Positions 6,168 through 7,950 of a DNA stretch of 7,950 bases are shown here, one piece after another. This DNA is from JBBIWA01 sp037439425 (GTDB lineage Bacteria > Acidobacteriota > Blastocatellia > RBC074), in the NCBI GenBank assembly GCA_037439425.1, contig JBBIWA010000123.1, forward strand, positions 1 through 7,950. Direction: 5' to 3'. The number at the start of each line of letters is the position of its first letter. Position 1 is the stretch's first letter. The translations under genes were made by a program, and so were the position numbers. The notes beneath the pieces are model-generated. The model worked only from the letters and a program-made list of their open reading frames with translations. It made no database searches and was not told the origin of the DNA.

Positions 6168-6956
6168 TCAGGCCGTCTCTTTCTTGGCGCCGATGATTTG
6201 GACATAGCGCGCAACGTCGCGATAAGGCTGGCGACCACCGAGCGCGCGTTCGAGTTCGAGGATGCGAGAGTAAGCATCATCTTCCGACTTCAGTGCGTCC
6301 GGCAAGTAATCGGCTACCACGCGCACACCGTATCGCTTGATAATCCGGATGCCGAACTTCTTCAGCCAGGCCTCAAGCTGCGCGCCTGTGAGCAGACGCC
6401 CACTTAAGCCAAACAGGTTTTCGCTGAAGCTGCTTGCCTCAAGCCGCTTCCGCACCTGGTCCAGATCGCCACTGCCGAGCGCCGCCCGCATCGTTTCACC
6501 ATACCGGTTGCGAACCAGCAGCGAGATCAGCCCGCCAGGCCGCAGCAGAGCGCAGATCTGGCGCACCGCTTCGCGCTGATGATCGAGGTATTCGATCACG
6601 TGATGACAAACAATCAAATCGAAGCTCTCAGGCGCCAGCTCGTTCTGCTCAATCCTGCCCACGTGAAAGCGCAGGCGATCAAGCAACTGGCGTTGTTTGG
6701 CCTGCGCGCGCGCGCGCTGAAGCATCGCTTCTGACGGATCGAGCAGATGAACTTCCTCGGCCTGCTCAGCCAGTCGTAGCGCCATCGCGCCAGTGCCTGC
6801 TCCTGCATCCAGCGCAACCAGCGAGGTTGACTGATCGAGATGGTCGAGCAGATTGAGCCAGGCTAGGTCTACCCGCAGGCGGCCCTCGAACGATGCCAGA
6901 TACTGATCATATGCCTCGCCTTCTGATGGGGAGGCGAGTGGTGCGCTTTCATTCAT
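6168..6956 (-). CDS. Class I SAM-dependent methyltransferase, CmoM (SmtA)-like
   Basis: A 262-residue Rossmann methyltransferase. Motif I is ALDAGAGTG (48-56), the acidic ribose-binding end of strand 2 is LLDPS (71-75), motif IV is FDLIVCHHVIEYL (112-124), and LLRPGG (137-142) is the post-IV turn. Beyond the generic fold, the C-terminal third runs parallel to Escherichia coli CmoM: YGVRVVADYLPD against TGVRVFHDYLRE, then ILELE against LLELE, and QPYRDVARYVQIIGAKK against EPYITLGRYIHVTARK. The N-terminal GRLRVDLAWLNL also fits (GQLRQAILWQDL). CmoM methylates the carboxyl of 5-carboxymethoxyuridine at tRNA position 34. Whether this protein does so, or has been recruited to act with the radical SAM proteins behind it, is not shown. 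It is the first gene of the cluster. ATG 6956 has only a weak upstream ribosome binding site, and the leader from the predicted promoter would be very short. Confidence 0.82.
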   Translation of the reverse strand: MNESAPLASPSEGEAYDQYLASFEGRLRVDLAWLNLLDHLDQSTSLVALDAGAGTGAMALRLAEQAEEVHLLDPSEAMLQRARAQAKQRQLLDRLRFHVGRIEQNELAPESFDLIVCHHVIEYLDHQREAVRQICALLRPGGLISLLVRNRYGETMRAALGSGDLDQVRKRLEASSFSENLFGLSGRLLTGAQLEAWLKKFGIRIIKRYGVRVVADYLPDALKSEDDAYSRILELERALGGRQPYRDVARYVQIIGAKKETA

Positions 6957-6971
6957 AGGAATATCGCAGCA

Positions 6972-7000
6972 AGCATATCCTTACGGTGCTGGCCGCTCAA
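6972..7000 (-). promoter_or_regulatory. Candidate sigma-70-type promoter of the gene cluster
   Basis: Read on the minus strand, TTGAGC (7000-6995) and TATGCT (6977-6972) are separated by 17 bases; each matches the consensus at four of six positions. Transcription would begin near 6965, giving about nine bases of leader before ATG 6956. Matches of this strength also occur by chance. Confidence 0.3.
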
Positions 7001-7020
7001 GTGATAAGTGGGGCTGAGGG

Positions 7021-7380
7021 CTAATTCCCATGCCGGGCGGGATGATAGAACGCAGTCAGCATATGCGTTTTGCCGCCGCCGCATTGCGTGATGGGGCAAA
7101 TCGTGCAGCCGTCCCGAGAAGCGACATCGTGCTCGGCTTCCATCCGCCCAAGGTCAGGCCCTACACCAAATATACTGTCGCCTGAGAGCACGCTGGCTCG
7201 CCACCCTTACTTCGGCACGGCCAGCAGCCTCGCATCCAGCCCTGAAGGATGCTCGTGACGAAGATACTTTTCACGAGCAGAGTGCTGTGAAACTACTGCT
7301 ATCGGAAAATCAACCTCGGTGAGACGGTTGCATTCTTTCAGTATCTCCTTGACTCGGTCCTCCCCAATTCCTACGCTCTC
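7021..7380 (-). pseudogene. Collapsed defence-island remnant: DUF1156 DNA-methylase N-terminus joined to a DUF499-type ATPase P-loop
   Basis: One minus-strand frame runs from 7380 to the stop at 7021-7023 and is broken once by an in-frame TAA at 7207-7209. Its first part reads RLTEV-DFPIAVVSQHSAREK-YLRHEHPS (about 7326-7243), close to the conserved N-terminus of DUF1156 DNA methylases (typically RLIEVDLPI..IS..SAREKSIRHGHPSTLH). The usual LHLWWARRPLAA that should follow is missing. Its second part ends QCGGGKTHMLTAFYHPARHG (GGGKTH at 7080-7063), the P-loop form typical of DUF499 ATPases (FGGGKTHTLLALYHL). DUF1156 and DUF499 genes are known neighbours in one class of anti-phage gene cluster. 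I infer that an internal deletion fused pieces of two such genes and left this fossil. There is no start codon with a ribosome binding site. It lies 82 bp from the tRNA-Ser gene, upstream of the methyltransferase. Confidence 0.65.
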
Positions 7381-7409
7381 TTATACCAGGTGTATCGCGG
7401 AAGGCAAAA

Positions 7410-7439
7410 TTGAAATCCACCGCAGTGGCATGTTAGGAT
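7410..7439 (+). promoter_or_regulatory. Candidate tRNA-Ser promoter
   Basis: TTGAAA (7410-7415, five of six -35 matches) and TAGGAT (7434-7439, four of six -10 matches) are 18 bases apart, with an extended TG at 7431-7432. Transcription would begin near 7446, about 17 bases before the mature tRNA, a sensible leader length. Orientation and distance both fit. Confidence 0.5.
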
Positions 7440-7459
7440 GCATCCTGTTGTATGGCAGG

Positions 7460-7950
<491 letters not shown>

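Noticed and set aside
7070..7258. 62-codon plus-strand frame
   Set aside because: It is antisense to the DUF1156/DUF499 remnant, which accounts for the sequence better.

Overview
The window is bacterial and holds one compact minus-strand gene cluster of about 5.4 kb, flanked on both sides by decayed accessory DNA and by a tRNA-Ser gene. DNA is moderately GC-rich by eye. Short degenerate repeats in the intergenic gaps, together with the gene set, would fit an Acidobacteriota-like genome, but that is a guess: no marker gene fixes the taxon.

Left flank (1-1570). Six hairpin-bearing units with a 66-bp period, in two sub-families, fill 49-399. A stretch dense in small stem-loops follows (439-541). 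Next is a frameshifted, truncated remnant of an integron-type tyrosine recombinase (621-949, minus). A segment with no recognisable gene runs to two small TCAGTAG/CTACTGA hairpins, one of which lies just past the end of the last cluster gene.

Core (1571-6956, all minus, transcribed right to left). The order is a CmoM-like SAM-dependent methyltransferase, a radical SAM/SPASM protein with a full seven-cysteine SPASM set, a second radical SAM protein with a shorter C-terminal cysteine set, a family 2 glycosyltransferase of the dolichyl-phosphate-mannose-synthase type, and a multi-spanning GT-C (GT87/MptB-like) mannosyltransferase. The last two nearly abut and plausibly work as a pair: the GT2 charges a polyprenyl phosphate with sugar and the GT-C enzyme uses that lipid-linked sugar. 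What the two radical SAM proteins modify cannot be read from the window; no precursor peptide is evident.

Right flank (6957-7950). Between the cluster and the tRNA is a fossil reading frame (7021-7380, minus). It joins an N-terminal DUF1156 DNA-methylase motif to a DUF499-type P-loop (GGGKTH) and has one internal stop, so it looks like the collapsed remnant of a known class of defence island. An intact tRNA-Ser(UGA), with encoded CCA and a good promoter, lies at 7463-7548. Beyond it is a 74-bp tandem duplication inside what looks like broken coding sequence. The intact cluster therefore sits between a mobile-element fossil and a defence-island fossil next to a tRNA gene, which suggests an old integration hotspot.
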